Shown here in pieces: positions 11,601 to 25,200 of a stretch of DNA of 64,000 bases. This DNA comes from Archivesica marissinica. Taxonomy: Eukaryota; Mollusca; Bivalvia; Venerida; Vesicomyidae. Location of the stretch: contig CM026391.1 of the NCBI GenBank assembly GCA_014843695.1, positions 36,583,064 to 36,647,063 of the forward strand. Reading direction: 5' to 3'. A model generated the notes under the pieces. That model was not told where the DNA came from and ran no database searches. It saw nothing but the letters and a program-made list of their open reading frames with translations. The position numbers and the translations under genes were made by a program. Numbering within the stretch: the first letter of the stretch is position 1; each line of letters opens with the position of its first letter.

Positions 11601-14600
11601 TTAGAGTGGTCCAGAGATGATATTTCACTGTCGTATATCGCATAGAGAGTGGTCAAGAGATGATATTTCACTGTAGTATATCGCTTAGAGTGGTCCAGAG
11701 ATGATATTTCACTGTCGTATATCGCATAAATAGTGGTCAAGAGATGATATTTCTCTGTAGCATGTCGCATAGCGTGGTCTAGAGATGATGTTTCACTGTA
11801 GTATATCGCATAGAGTGGTCCAGAGATGATATTTCAATGTAGTATATCGCATAGCGTAGTCCAGAGATGATATTTCACTGTAGTATATCGAATAGCGTGG
11901 TCCAAAGATGATATTTCATTGTAGTATATCGCATAGCGGGGCACATAGATGATCTGTCACTGTAGTATATCGCATAGCGTGGTCTAGAGATAATATTTCA
12001 CTGTATTATATTGCATAGAGTGGTCCAGAGATGATATTTCACTGTAGTATATCGCATAGAGTGGTCCAGAGATGATATTTCACTGTAGTATATCGCATAG
12101 CGGGGCCCAGAGATGATATTTCACTGTAGTATAGTGCATAGCGGGGCACATAGATGATATTTCACTGTAGTATATCGCATAGCGGGGCCCATAGATGATA
12201 TTTCACTGTAGTATATCTGCATAGAGAGTGGTCACGAGATGATATTTCACTGTTGTATATCGCATAGAGAGTGGTCAAGAGATGATATTTCACTGTCGTA
12301 TATCGCATAGAGAGTGGTCAAGAGATGATATTTCACTGTAGTATATCGCATAAATAGTGGTCAAGAGATGATATTTCGCTGTAGCATGTCGCATAGCGTG
12401 GTCTAGAGATGATGTTTCACTGTAGTATATCGCATAGAGTGGTCCAGAGATGATATTTCAATGTAGTATATCGCATAGCGTAGTCCAGAGATGATATTTC
12501 ACTGTAGTATATCGAATAGCGTGGTCCAAATATGATATTTCACTGTAGTATATCGCATAGCGGGGCACATAGATGATCTGTCACTGTAGTATATCGCATA
12601 ACGTGGTCTAGAGATAATATTTCACTGTAGTATATTGCATAGAGTGGTCCAGAGATGATATTTCACTGTAGTATATCGCATAGAGTGGTCCTGAGATGAT
12701 ATTTCAATGTAGTATATCGCATAGCGTAGTCCAGAGATGATATTTTACTGTAGTATATCGAATAGCGTGGTCCAAAGATGATATTTCACTGTAGTATATC
12801 GCATAGCGGGGCACATAGATGATCTGTCACTGTAGTATATCGCATAGCGTGGTCTAGAGATAATATTTCACTGTAGTATATTGCATAGAGTGGTCCAGAG
12901 ATGATATTTCACTGTAGTATATCGCATAGAGTGGTCCAGAGATGATATTTCACAGTAGTATATAGCATAGCATGGTCCAGAGATGATATTTCAATGTAGT
13001 ATATAGCATAGCGTGGTCCAGAGATGATATGTCACTGTAGTATATCGCATAGAGTGGTCCAGAGATGTTATTTCACTGTAGTATATCGCATAGCGTAGTC
13101 TAGAGATAATATTTCACTATAGTATATTGCATAGAGTGGTTCAGAGATGATATTTCACTGTAGTATATCACATAGCGTGGTCCAGAGATGATATTTCACT
13201 GTAGTATATCGCATAGCGTGGCCCAGAGATGATATTTCACTGTAGTATATCGCATAGCGTGGCCCAGAGATGATATTTCACTGTAGTATATCGCATAGCG
13301 TGGCCCAGAGATGATATTTCACTGTAGTATAATGCATAGCGGGGCCCAGAGATGATATTTCACTGTAGTATAGTGCATAGCGTGGTCCAGAGATGATGTT
13401 TAACTGTAGTATATCGCATAGAGTGGTCCAGAGATGATGTTTAACTGTAGTATATCGCATAGAGTGGCCCAGGGATGATGTTTAACTGTAGTATATCGCA
13501 TAGCGTGGTCCAGAGATGATGTTTAACTGTAGTATATCGCATAGAGTGGCCCAGAGATGATATTTCACTGTAGCATATCTAATAGCGTGGCCCAGAGATG
13601 ATATTTCACTGTAGCATATCTAATAGCGTGGCCCAGAGATGATATTTCACTGTAGCATATCGCATAGAGTGGTCCAGAAATGATATTTCACTGTAGTATA
13701 TCACATAGCGTGGTCCAGAGATGATATTTCACTGTAGTATATCGCATAGCGGGGCCCAGAGATGATATTTTACTGTAGTATAGTGCATAGCGTGGTCCAG
13801 AGATGACATGTTACTGTACTATAGTGCATAGCGTGGTCCAGAGATGATATGTTACTGTAGTATATCGCATAGCGTGGCCCAGAGATGTTATTTCACTGTA
13901 GTATATCACATAGCGTGGTCCAGAGATGATATTTCGCTGTAGTATATCGCATAGCGTGGTCCAGAGATGATATTTCACTGTAGTATATCGCATAGCGGGG
14001 CCCAGAGATGATATTTTACTGTAGTATAGTGCATAGCTTGGTCCAGAGATGATATTTCATTGTAGTATATCGCATAGCGTGGCCCAGACATGTTATTTCA
14101 CTGTAGTATATGACATAGCGTGGTCCAGAGATGATATTTCGCTGTAGGATGTCGCATAGAGTGGTCCAGAGATGATATTTCACTGTAGGATATCGCATAG
14201 CGTGGCCCAGAGATGTTATTTCACTGTAGTATATCACATAGCGTGGTCCAGAGATGATATTGCGCTGTAGCATGTCGCATAGAGTGGTCCAGAGATGATA
14301 TTTCACTGTAGTATATCGCATAGCGTGGTCCAGAGATGATATTTCACTGTAGTATATCGCATAGCGGGGCCCAGATATGATATTTCACTGTAGTATAGTG
14401 CATCGCGTTGTCCAGATATGATATTTCACTGTAGTATAGTGCATCGCGTTGTCCAGATATGATATTTCACTGTAGTATAGTGCATCGCGTTGTCCAGAGA
14501 TGATATTTTACTGTCGTATATCGCATAGCGTGGTCCAGAGATGATATTTTACTGTAGTATATCGCATAGCGGGGCCCAGAGATGATATTTCAGTGTAGTT

Positions 14601-15546
14601 TATCGCATAGCGTGGCCCAGAGATGTTATTTCACTGTAGTATATCACATAGCGTGGTCCAGAGATGATATTTCGCTGTAGCATGTCGCTTAGAGTGGTCC
14701 AGAGATGATATTTCACTGTAGTATATCGCATAACGTGGTCCAGAGATGATATTTCACTGTAGTATATCGCATAGCGGGGCCCAGAGATGATATTTCACTG
14801 TAGTATATCGCATAGCGGGGCCCAGAGATGATATTTCACTGTAGTATAGTGCATCGCGTTGTCCAGAGATGATATTTTACTGTAGTATAGTGCATAGCGT
14901 GGTCCAGAGATGATATTTTACTGTAGTATATCGCATAGCGTCGTCCAGAGATGATATTTCACTGTCGTATATCGCATAGCGTGGCCCAGAGATGTTATTT
15001 CACTGTCGTATATCGCATAGCGGGGCCCAGAGATGATATTTCAGTGTAGTTTATCGCATAGCGTGGCACAGAGATGTTATTTCACTGTAGTATATCACAT
15101 AGCGTGGTCCAGAGATGATATTTCGCTGTAGCATGTCGCATAGAGTGGTCCAGAGATGATATTTCACTGTAGTATATCGCATAGCGTGGCCCAGAGATGT
15201 TATTTCACTGTAGTATATCGCATAGCGGGGCCCAGAGATGATAGTTTACTGTAGTATAGTGCATAGCGTGGTCCAGAGATGATATTTCACTGTAGTATAG
15301 TGCATAGCGTTGTCCAGAGATGATATTTTACTGTAGTATATCGCATAGCGGGGCCCAGAGATGATAGTTTACTGTAGTATAGTGCATAGCGTGGTCCAGA
15401 GATGATATTTCACTGTAGTATAGTGCATAGCGTTGTCCAGAGATGATAATTTACTGTAGTATATCGCATAGCGGGGCCCAGAGATGATATTTTACTGTAG
15501 TATATCGCATAGCGGGGCTCAGAGATGATATTTCCATGTAGTATAG
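8691..15546. repeat. Array C: 41-bp satellite, about 165 units
   Basis: The unit is gatgatatttcactgtagt followed by atatcgcatagcgtggtcca and ga, 41 bp in most copies. Variants include cgcatagag/cgcatagcg, gtatattat, gtagtatagtgcat and gcggggccc. Blocks of units recur in the same order at about 9020-9420, 9597-9997 and 10613-11000, showing higher-order duplication. It passes without a break into array D near 15547, with which it shares period and the tggtccaga core. Confidence 0.95.
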
Positions 15547-17670
15547 AATGTTGTTGCATCTCGTCCAATAGGGTGGTCCAGAGCCGACCAGTTGTTGCAT
15601 CAAGTCCCATAGGGTGGTCCAGAAACGACGTGTTGTTGTACTACGTCCCATAGGGTGGTCCAGAAACGACGTGTTGTTGTATCACGTCCGATTGGATGGT
15701 CCAGAAACAACGTGTTGTTGAATCACGTCCCATAGGGTGGTCCAGAGACGACGAGTTGTTGTATCACGTCCCATAGGTTGGTCCAGAAACGACGTGTTGT
15801 TGTATCACGTCCGATTGGATGGTCCAGAAACAACTTGTTGTTGTATCACGTCCCACAGGGTGGTCCAGAGATGAAGTGTTGTTGTATCACGTCCCACAGG
15901 TTGGTCCAGAGCCGACCAGTTGTTGCATCAAGTCCCATAGGGTGGTCCAGAAACGACGTGTTGTTGTACTACGTCCCATAGGGTGGTCCAGAAACGACGT
16001 GTTGTTGTATCACGTCCGATTGGATGGTCCAGAAACAACGTGTTGTTGAATCACGTCCCATAGGGTGGTCCAGAGACGACGAGTTGTTGTATCACGTCCC
16101 ATAGGTTGGTCCAGAAACGACGTGTTGTTGTATCACGTCCGATTGGATGGTCCAGAAACAACTTGTTGTTGTATCACGTCCCACAGGGTGGTCCAGAGAT
16201 GAAGTGTTGTTGTATCACGTCCCACAGGTTGGTCCAGAGCCGACCAGTTGTTGCATCAAGTCCCATAGGGTGGTCCAGAAACGACGTGTTGTTGTACTAC
16301 GTCCCATAGGGTGGTCCAGAAACGACGTGTTGTTGTATCACGTCCGATTGGATGGTCCAGAGACGATGAGTTGTTGTATCACGTCCCATAGGGTGGTCCA
16401 GAGACGACGAGTTGTTGCATCACGTCCCATAGGGTGGTCCAGAAACGAAGTTTTGATGTATCACGTCCAATAGGGTGGTCCAGAGACGACATGTTGTTGT
16501 ATCACGTCCGATTGAGCGGTCCTGAAACGACGTGTTGTTGTATCACGTCCCACAGGGTGGTCCAGAGACGACGAGTTGTTGTATCACGTCCCATAGGGTG
16601 GTCCAGAAACGACGTGTTGTTGTATCACGTCCCATAGGGTGGTCCAGAGACGACTTGTTGTTGTATCACGTCCCATTGGGTTGTCCAGAAACGATGAGTT
16701 GTTGTATCACGTCCCACAAGGTGGTCCGGAGACGAAGAGTTGTTGTATCACGTCCCATAGGGTGGTCCAGAGACGACGAGTTGTTGCATCACGTCCCATA
16801 GGGTGGTCCAGAAACGAAGTTTTGATGTATCACGTCCAATAGGGTGGTCCAGAGACGACGTGTTGTTGTATTACATCCCATTGGGTTGTCCAGAAACGAC
16901 GTATTGTTGTATCACGTCCCATAGGGTGGTCCAGAAACGACGTGTTGTTGTATCACGTCCCATAGGGTGGTCCAGAAACGACGTGTTGTTGTATCACGTC
17001 CCATAGGGTGGTCCAGAAACGACGTGTTGTTGTATCACGTCCCATAGGGTGGTCCGGAAACGACGTGTTGTTGTATCACGTCCCATAGGGTGGTCCAGAA
17101 ACGACGTGTTGTAGTATCACGTCCCATAGAGTGGTCCAGAAACGACGTGTTGTTGTATTACGTCCCATAGAGTGGTCCAGAAACGACGTGTTGTTGTATC
17201 ACGTCCCATAGGGTGGTCCAGAAACGACGTGTTGTTGTATCACGTCCCATAGGGTGGTCCAGAAACGACGTGTTGTTGTATCACGTCCCATAGGGTGGTC
17301 CAGAAACGATGAGTTGTTGTATCACGTCCCATAGGGTGGTCCAGAAACGACATGTTGTTGTATCACGTCCCATAGGGTGGTCCGGAAACGACGTGTTGTT
17401 GTGTGTCACGTCCCATAGGGTGGTCCGGAAACGACGTGTTGTATCACGTCCCATATGGTGGTCCGGAAACGACGTGTTGTTGTATCACGTCCCATAGGGT
17501 TGTCCAGAAACGACGTGTTGTATTACGTCCCATAGAGTGGTCCAGAAACGACGTGTTGTGGTATTACGTCCCATAGGATGGTCCAGAGATGGAGTGTTGT
17601 TGTATCTGGCTGAATATTGTGATACAGAAACGACATTTAGTTGTATCAGGTCACATATTGTACTACATAT
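15547..17670. repeat. Array D: 41-bp satellite, diverged sister of array C
   Basis: The unit is gtatcacgtcccatagggtg then gtccagaaacgacgtgttgt and t, 41 bp. It aligns with array C through gtat-c-cata-g-tggtccaga. A block of eight units (328 bp) is repeated exactly in order: translated frames at 15778-15981 and 16106-16309 are identical. A second block with offset 369 bp (nine units) links 16434 and 16803. Units from about 16900 to 17580 are much more uniform, and the last two at 17600-17670 are decayed. Confidence 0.95.
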
Positions 17671-17907
17671 TCTGTAAATGTTGCAACTTCCCGCTTGATG
17701 CTATCAGTTCCATGTGTGCTGTTAATGTCTCCTGACTGTCAGCAGATCATTACACGTGAATAAAATGTTGTTAATTAAACAAGTTCGTTGTTAGTATAAT
17801 TGTAATTACAACTTACATTATAATACATCTTGAACTTTTTTATTGTTAGACATGTATAGACATTATTTATTTTAAGTTGCAACGTATATGTTGGCAATCA
17901 CGACGTG

Positions 17908-18146
17908 GAAGTCGTGATAGCGCAGTGGATGAGCGTTCGCTTCAGGTGCGAAAGGTCCGGAGTTCGAGCCCCACTGGAGCCGTTACGATTGTGCCCTTAG
18001 GCAAGGCATTTAAATTCCACGTTGCCTCTTCTCTCTCCCTCGTGGCGATGGATTCCACCAGGAATGAGGTCTCGAGAGTGATTTATATAAGTTGAAATAA
18101 CTTGTTTCGCAATCGAGCTAAAATAAATTTGTATAAACCAAAAAAA
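17908..18146 (+). mobile_element. SINE-C copy 1, tRNA-derived
   Basis: A tRNA-like head has box A tagcgcagtggatgagcg, an anticodon stem ttcgc/gcgaa with loop ttcaggt (CAG in anticodon position), and box B ggagttcgagccc. It is followed by a body with gtgcccttaggcaaggc and a tail gagagtgatttatataag, aataacttgtttcgcaatc and an A-rich end. The tail is shared with 1490-1564, and the head with 61483-61555 on the other strand. Array E begins about 20 bp after the A-rich end. Confidence 0.85.
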
Positions 18147-18163
18147 TATGTTGTCATTCGAGG

Positions 18164-20243
18164 GCACATTTACTAATAACGTAGTACAAGCACAACTAAC
18201 GTAGTACAAGCATTAATAGCGTAGTACATGCAATACTAACGTAGTACAATCACTAATAGCTTAGTACAATCACTAATAACGTAGTACAAGCACTAATAAC
18301 GTAGTACATGCACTAATAACGTAGTACAAGCACTAATAACGTAGTACATGCACTAATAACGTAGTACAAGCACTATTAACGTAGTACATGCACTAATAAC
18401 GTAGTACAAGCACTAATAACTTAGTACATGCACTAATAACGTATTACAAGCACAACTAACGTAGTACATGTACTAATAACGTAGTACAAGCACTAATAAC
18501 GTAGTACAAGCACTAATAACGTAGTACAAGCACTAATAACGTAGTACAAGCACAAATAACGTAGTACAAGCACTAATAACGTAGTACAGCACACACATCG
18601 TAGTACATGAACTAATAACGTAGTACAAGCATTAATAGCGTAGTACAAGCACTAATAGCGTAGTACAAGCATTAATAGCGTAGTATATGCACTAATAACG
18701 TAGTACAAGCACTAGTAGCGTAGTACAATCACTAATAGCTTAGTACATGCACTAATAGCGTAGAACAAGCACTAATAGCGTAGTAAAAGCACTAATAGCG
18801 TAGCACATTTACTAATAACGTAGTACAAGCACTAATAGCGTAGAACAAGCACTAATAGCGTAGCACATTTACTAATAACGTAGTACAAGCATTAATATAT
18901 CGTAGTACAAGCACTAATAGCATAGTATATGCACTAATAACGTAGTACAAGCACTAGTAGCTTAATACAAGCACTAATAGCGTAGTACAAGCACTAATAG
19001 CGTAGAACAAACACTAATAGCGTAGTACAAGCACTAATAACGTAGTACAAGCACAAATAACGTAGTACAAGCATTAATAGCGTAGTACAAGCAATAATAA
19101 CGTAGTACAATCACAAATAACGTAGTACAAGCACTAATAGCGTAGCACATTTACTAATAACGTAGTACATGCACTAATAACGTAGTACAAGCATTAAATG
19201 CGTAGTACAAGCACTAATAGCGTAGTATATGCACTAATAACGTAGTACACGCACTAGTAGCGTAGTACAAGCACTAATAGCGTAGTAGAAGCACTAATAG
19301 CGTAGAACAAGCACTAATAGCGTAGTACAAGCACTAATAACGTAGTACAAGCACAACTAACGTAGCACATTTACTAATAACGTAGTACAAGCACAAATAA
19401 CGTAGTACAAGCATTAATAGCGTAGTACAAGCACTAATAGCGTAGTACAATTACTAATAACGTAGTACAAGCACCAATAGCGTAGTACAATCACTAATAA
19501 CGTAGTACATGCACTAATAACGTAGTACAAGCACACATAACGTAGTACAAGCACACATAACGTCGTACATGCACTAATAACGTAGTACAAGTACTAATAA
19601 CGTAGTACAAGCACAAATAACGTAGTACAAGCACAAATAACGTAGTACATATACTAATAACGTAGTACAGGCATTAATAACGTAGTACAAGCACTAATAG
19701 CGTAGTACAAGCACTAACAGCGTAGTACATGCACTAATAGCGTAGTACATGCACTAATAACGTAGTACATGCACTAATAACGAAGTACAGGCACAAATAA
19801 CGTAGTACAAGCACACATAACGTAGTACAAGCACAAATAACGTAGTACAAGCACGCATAACATAGTACATGCACTAATAACGTAGTACAAGCATTAATAT
19901 CGTAGTACAAACACTAATAGCGTAGTACATGCACTAATAACGTAGTACAAGCACTAATAGCGTAGTACATGTACTAATAACGTAGTACAATCACTAATAA
20001 CGTAGTACAATCACTAATAGCGTAGTACAAGCACTAATAGCGTAGTACATGCACTAATAACGTAGTACATGCACTAATAACGTAGTACAAGCACTAATAA
20101 CGTAGTACAATCACTAATAACGTAGTACACGCACTAATAACGTAGTACACGCAATAATAGCGTAGTGCAAGCACTAATAACATAGTGCAAGCACTAACAA
20201 ATTAACGTAGTACAAGCACTAACAACGTAGTACAAGCATTAAT
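18164..20243. repeat. Array E: 20-bp satellite, about 104 units
   Basis: The unit is gtagtacaagcactaataac, 20 bp, with very constant length. The gtagtac core (an RsaI gtac) is nearly invariant, while the second half varies: caagcac/catgcac, ctaataac/ctaatagc/acaaataac. It starts just beyond the 3' end of SINE-C. A few units carry a 2 to 4 bp insertion (18898, 20200). Confidence 0.95.
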
Positions 20244-20485
20244 CGCTGAGGCCAATGTTTATTCCGATATTTAGTTCAGAACATACAAACTTCTCTACTG
20301 GCCCATCGGTATCGGTAGATTTGATTAACAGAACAACATATTAAAACTTATTAAATGATCTCGCAAATGTTTATTTAGCAAGCATTAAAATGATTATTCT
20401 GTGAATGAGTGTTGTACCGTAAAGGGAGTCACTGTTAAATAAACATATTCTCCATTTCAATATGAACCATCTCACGTGTGCTGTT
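20244..20485. other. Short island, nothing recognised
   Basis: About 240 bp of AT-rich non-satellite DNA between array E and a SINE insertion. No gene or motif was recognised. Confidence 0.4.
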
Positions 20486-20498
20486 ATTGGTCCTCCGT

Positions 20499-20782
20499 AC
20501 AGACGGATCTGTAGTCCAGTGGTAACACGCTGGACTGGTAATCCAGGGATCGCAGGTTCGATCCCCCGTCTGACCCTAATAAAATTAACAGTCTTTCAGT
20601 TGGGACTTTAAACCGAAGTCTCATGTCGGTGCTGTACACCGTGCACGTAAAAGAACCAGAGGAGACTCTGGAATTGGTCTCTGTCTGTATCACTGCACTA
20701 TCCTCCAACAATCAAAAATGACTAATCTCTTCAGGAGGCGTCGCTCATACCAGTAGCCACGATAAATAAACGTAAAACACAC
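20499..20782 (+). mobile_element. SINE-A copy 2, full length with target-site duplication
   Basis: This is the most complete SINE-A. It has a tRNA-like head (tagtccagtggtaacacgc, anticodon stem ctgga/tccag with loop ctggtaa giving GGT, box B ggttcgatccc), a central part with gtgcacgtaaaagaacc, and a tail with aggaggcgtcgctcatacc and ataaataaacgtaaaac. It is flanked by attggtcctccgt (20486-20498) and attggtcctgcgt (20783-20795), 12 of 13 identical, a convincing target-site duplication. Pol III promoter boxes are present. Confidence 0.9.
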
Positions 20783-20795
20783 ATTGGTCCTGCGT

Positions 20796-21495
20796 GTAAT
20801 TTGGATAATGAAGAGAACAACCATTTATTTCAGTGTTTTGACCTTTATAAATGAAGAAAATATGCAAAAGAAGCAGTAAACTGTTAAGAAATTCGCCACG
20901 ATGAATTGATAACAAGACGCATGTTTCAGTTAAAAATCAATGGTCGGTTAAAGATTCCCATTCAATAACACATTCTCTGCTTGATCAACATTCGAAATTC
21001 TTAAATTGCTATTCACAAATTCAATATTTCTCCCGATGAATTGTCGAACCAACAATCATTTGAAATGCATTTATTTGTGTGTCAATTGGATTTCATGTCT
21101 TGATACAAAAGAATAGAGATCTGAATAGTACACAACGGGAAGCGCAAATGTTAACATTGTTCAAATTCTACCAGAGTAACGGGTATTTTATCTCAGTTTT
21201 AGATATCGTATTGTTGTATCCGCTACGGGTTTCAATGGAGATACAAATTGTTTGATCTTGACTTGCGCGACATCACACAATATAGCTCTCAGATGTATAT
21301 TTCATCATAGCCAATTGACATTTACTCGTGCGGCAGTATCTAGGTAGGGTCTGTGGGACTGTATTTTTCCTTGTCCGTCATATATATATTTATTTAACGC
21401 CAAATCCGTTAATTGACTCGTGTTGAGATTCCGATCATATCAACTGTCATTTTATCCATAAGCTAAAAAGTGACAACTCGACAGATTGGAACCCA
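20796..21495. other. Non-repetitive island, no gene seen
   Basis: About 700 bp of AT-rich sequence between SINE-A copy 2 and the next SINE pair. No open frame of note on either strand and no recognisable RNA or exon. Confidence 0.5.
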
Positions 21496-21575
21496 GTGTG
21501 TGTTTTACGTTTATTTACCGTCGCTACCGGTTGCCTATATGAGCGACGCCTCCTGAAGAGGTTAGTAATTTTAGT
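21496..21575 (-). mobile_element. SINE-A copy 3, 3' tail fragment
   Basis: Only the 3' domain is present: on the minus strand aatctcttcaggaggc-like sequence leads into gcgtcgctcatataggcaac and then ataaacgtaaaacacac. It is immediately adjacent, and opposite in orientation, to SINE-B. Confidence 0.8.
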
Positions 21576-21835
21576 GTCCGCATCCGTGGTCGAGTGGTTA
21601 TGGTCACGGACTTGTATGCCACTGTATATCTATCATTACTGGTGGTCGTGGGTTCGAGCCTCGCTCAGGCCGTGTCTCATTTTTATGAAAACGTTGGCAG
21701 TTTCTTACGGAGGGTGGTGCACTACGCACTGGTTAACCGATGCAGCCTGCCCAGGAAAGGTGTTGTTAGGTAAACTGCCCGTCGCTCAAATGGGCAACCG
21801 GTAACGACGTTAAAAATAAACTTTAAATAAAAAAA
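21576..21835 (+). mobile_element. SINE-B, tRNA-derived, shares tail with SINE-A
   Basis: A different tRNA-like head (box A tggtcgagtggttatggtc, box B gtgggttcgagcctcgc, with a longer middle part suggesting a class II tRNA ancestor) leads to a body unlike SINE-A. The tail cgtcgctcaaatgggcaacc then ggtaacgacgttaaaaataa matches the SINE-A tail. It ends in an A-rich run at 21810-21835. An open frame 21496-21804 crosses both SINE pieces and is not a gene. Confidence 0.8.
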
Positions 21836-22263
21836 TTAGCTAGGTGAGCATAGTAATATTAACATATTGCGAATATACTCTTGACAGAGTGAACCTAACA
21901 ATAGCGGTGATAAACCCCCTGAAGCGACTGACAACTTTCACACATATCATCATTTATCACTAATACCTGATAGAGAGCGGACTCACGGTCCTGGTGATAG
22001 TGAAGTAGAGTGAGCTTTAATGAATGGCGTGACCACAAGGCCGCAGACGCTCAACAGTATAGTGTGAAGAAGTTAGAGACACTTGTACGCTAAAGGACAA
22101 ACATAGACAAGAGTAGCATTTGAAATTATCATCAATATTCTGTAAATATATAAATATATTATTATAGTGACATGTGTAATACAAGCATACCAATAACATT
22201 AGACAGAAAAACAAGATATGGTGTGCCTAGATGTTACCTAAACATGATTAACACGTTGCGAAT
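21836..22263. other. Island before array F
   Basis: About 430 bp. Weakly similar stretches, attaacatattgcgaatata near 21858 and attaacacgttgcgaatgta near 22248, sit at its two ends, suggesting an old duplication. No gene recognised. Confidence 0.4.
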
Positions 22264-25200
22264 GTATTCAATCTAAATATCATGACAGTTTATGCAATGG
22301 TAAATATTCAATCTAAACATCATGACAGTTTATGCAATGGTAAGAATTCAATCTAAACTTCATGACAGTTTATGCAATGGTAAATATTCAATCTAAACTT
22401 CATGACAGTTTATGCAATGGTAAGTATTCAATCTAAAATATGACAGTTTATGCAATGGTAAGTATTCAATCTTAGCCTCATGACAGTTTATGCAATAGTA
22501 AGTATTCAATCTAAAACATGGCAGTTGATGCAATGGTAAGTATTCAATCTTAAACACGACAGTTGATGCAATGGTAAGTATTCAATCTAAAACATGGCAG
22601 TTGATGCAATGGTAAGTATTCAATCTTAAACACGACAGTTGATGCAATGGTAATTATTCAATATAAAACATGACAGTGTATGCAATGGTAAGTATTCAAT
22701 CTAAACATCATGACAGTTTATGCAATGGTAGGTATTCAATCTAAACTTCATGACAGTATATGCAATGGTATGTATTCAATCTAAAACATGACAGTTTATG
22801 CAATGGTAAGTATTCAATCTAAAACATGGCAGCTTATGCAATGGTAAGTATTCAATCTAAAACATGACAGTTTATGCAATGGTAACTATTCAATCTAAAC
22901 TTCATGACAGTTTATGCAATGGTAAGTATTCAATATAAACTTCATGACAGTTTATGCAATGGTAAGTATTCAATGTAAACAGCATGACAGTTTATGTAAT
23001 GGTAAGTATTCATTCTAAAACATGACAGTTTATGCAATGGTAAGTATTCAATCTAAAACATGGCAGCTTATGCAATGGTAATAATTCAATCTAAACATCA
23101 TGACAGTTTATGCAATGGTAAGTATTCAATCTAAAACATGACAGTTTATGCAATGGTAAGTATTCAATCTAAACTTCATGACAGTATATGCAATGGTAAG
23201 TATTCAATCTAAAACATGACAGTTTATGCAATGGTAAGTATTCAATCTAAACATCATGACAGTTTATGCAATGATAAGTATTCAATCTAAAACATGACAG
23301 TTTATGCAATGATAAGTATTCAATCTAAGCATCATGTCAGTTTATGAAATGGTAGATATTCAATCTAAGCTTCATGACAGTATATGCAATAGTAAGTATT
23401 CAATTTAAACATTATGCCAGTTTATGAAATGGTAAGTATTCAATCTAAAACATGACAGTCTATGCAATGGTAAGTATTCAATCTTAACATCATGACAGTT
23501 TATGCAATGGTAAGTATTCAATCTAAACTTCATGACAGTATATGCATTGATAAGTATTCAATCTAAAACATGACAGTTTATGCAATGGTAAGTATTCAAT
23601 CTAAAACATTGCAGTTTATGCACTGATAAGTATTCAATCTAAAACATGCCAGTTTATGCAATGGTAAGTATTCAATGTAAACATCACGACAGTTTATGCA
23701 ATGGTAAGTATACAATGTAAACATCATGACAGTTTATGCAATGGTAAGTATTCAATCTAAAACATGACAGTTTATGTAATGATAAGTATTCAATCTAAAA
23801 CATGACAGGTTATGCAATGGTAAGTATTCAATCTAAGCTTCCTGACAGTATAGGCAATGGTAAGTATTCAATCTAAACTTCATGACAGTTTATGCAATGG
23901 TAAGTATTCAATGTAAACAGCATGACAGCTTATGCAATGGTAAGTATTCAATCTAAAACATGACAGTTTATGCAATGGTAAGTATTCAATCTTAGCATCA
24001 TGACAGTTTATGCAATGGTAAGTATTCAATCTAATCTTCATGGCAGTATATGCAATGGTAAGTATTCAATCTTAAACATGACAGTTGATGCAATGGTAAG
24101 TATTCAATGTAAACAGCATGACAGTTTATGCAATGGTAAGTATTCAATCTAAAACATGCCTGTTTATGCAATGGTAAGTATTCAATGTAAACAGCATGAC
24201 AGTTTATGCAATGGTAAGTATTCAATCTAAAACATGACAGTTTATGTAATGGTAAGTATTCAATCTAAAACATGACAGTTTATGTAATGGTAAGTATTCA
24301 ATCTAAAACATGACAGTATATGCAATGGTAAGTATTCAATCTAAAACATGACAGTTTATGTAATGGTAAGTATTCAATCTAAAACAGGACAGTTTATGCA
24401 ATGGTAAGTATTCAATCTAAGCTTCATGACAGTATAGGCAATGGTAAGTATTCAATCTAAACTTCATGACAGTTTATGCAATGGTAAGTATACAATCTAA
24501 ACTTCATGACAGTTTATGCAATGGTAAGTATTCAATGTAAACAGCATGACAGTTTATGCAATGGTAAGTATTCAATCTAATACATGACAGTTTATGCAAT
24601 GGTAAGTATTCAATCTTAGCATCATGACAGTTTATGCAATGGTAAGTATTCAATCTAAACTTCATGACAGTATATGCAATGGTAAGTATTGAATCTTAAA
24701 CAAGACAGTTGATGCAATGGTAAGTATTCAATCTAAAACATGACAGTTTATGCAATGGTAAGTATTCAATCTAATCTTCATGGCAGTATATGCAATGGTA
24801 AGTATTCAATCTTAAACATGACAGTTGATGCAATGGTAAGTATTCAATCTAAACATCATGACATTTTATGCAATTGTAAGTATTCAATCTAAAACATGAC
24901 AGTTTATACAATGGTCAGTATTCAATCTAATCTTCATGGCAGTATATGCAATGGTAAGTATTCAATCTTAAACATGACAGTTGATGCAATGGTAAGTATT
25001 CAATGTAAACAGCATGACAGTTTATGCAATGGTAAGTATTCAATCTAAAACATGCCTTTTTATGCAATGGTAAGTATTCAATGTAAACAGCATGACAGTT
25101 TATGCAATGGTAAGTATTCATTCTAAACTTCATGACAGTTTATGCAATGGTAAGTATTCAATCTCAACTTCATGACAGTTTATGCAATGGTAAGTATTCA

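Noticed and set aside
20499..20575. A functional tRNA-Thr gene
   Set aside because: The body and tail of SINE-A follow directly, the T stem is poorly paired, and the element is bounded by a target-site duplication.
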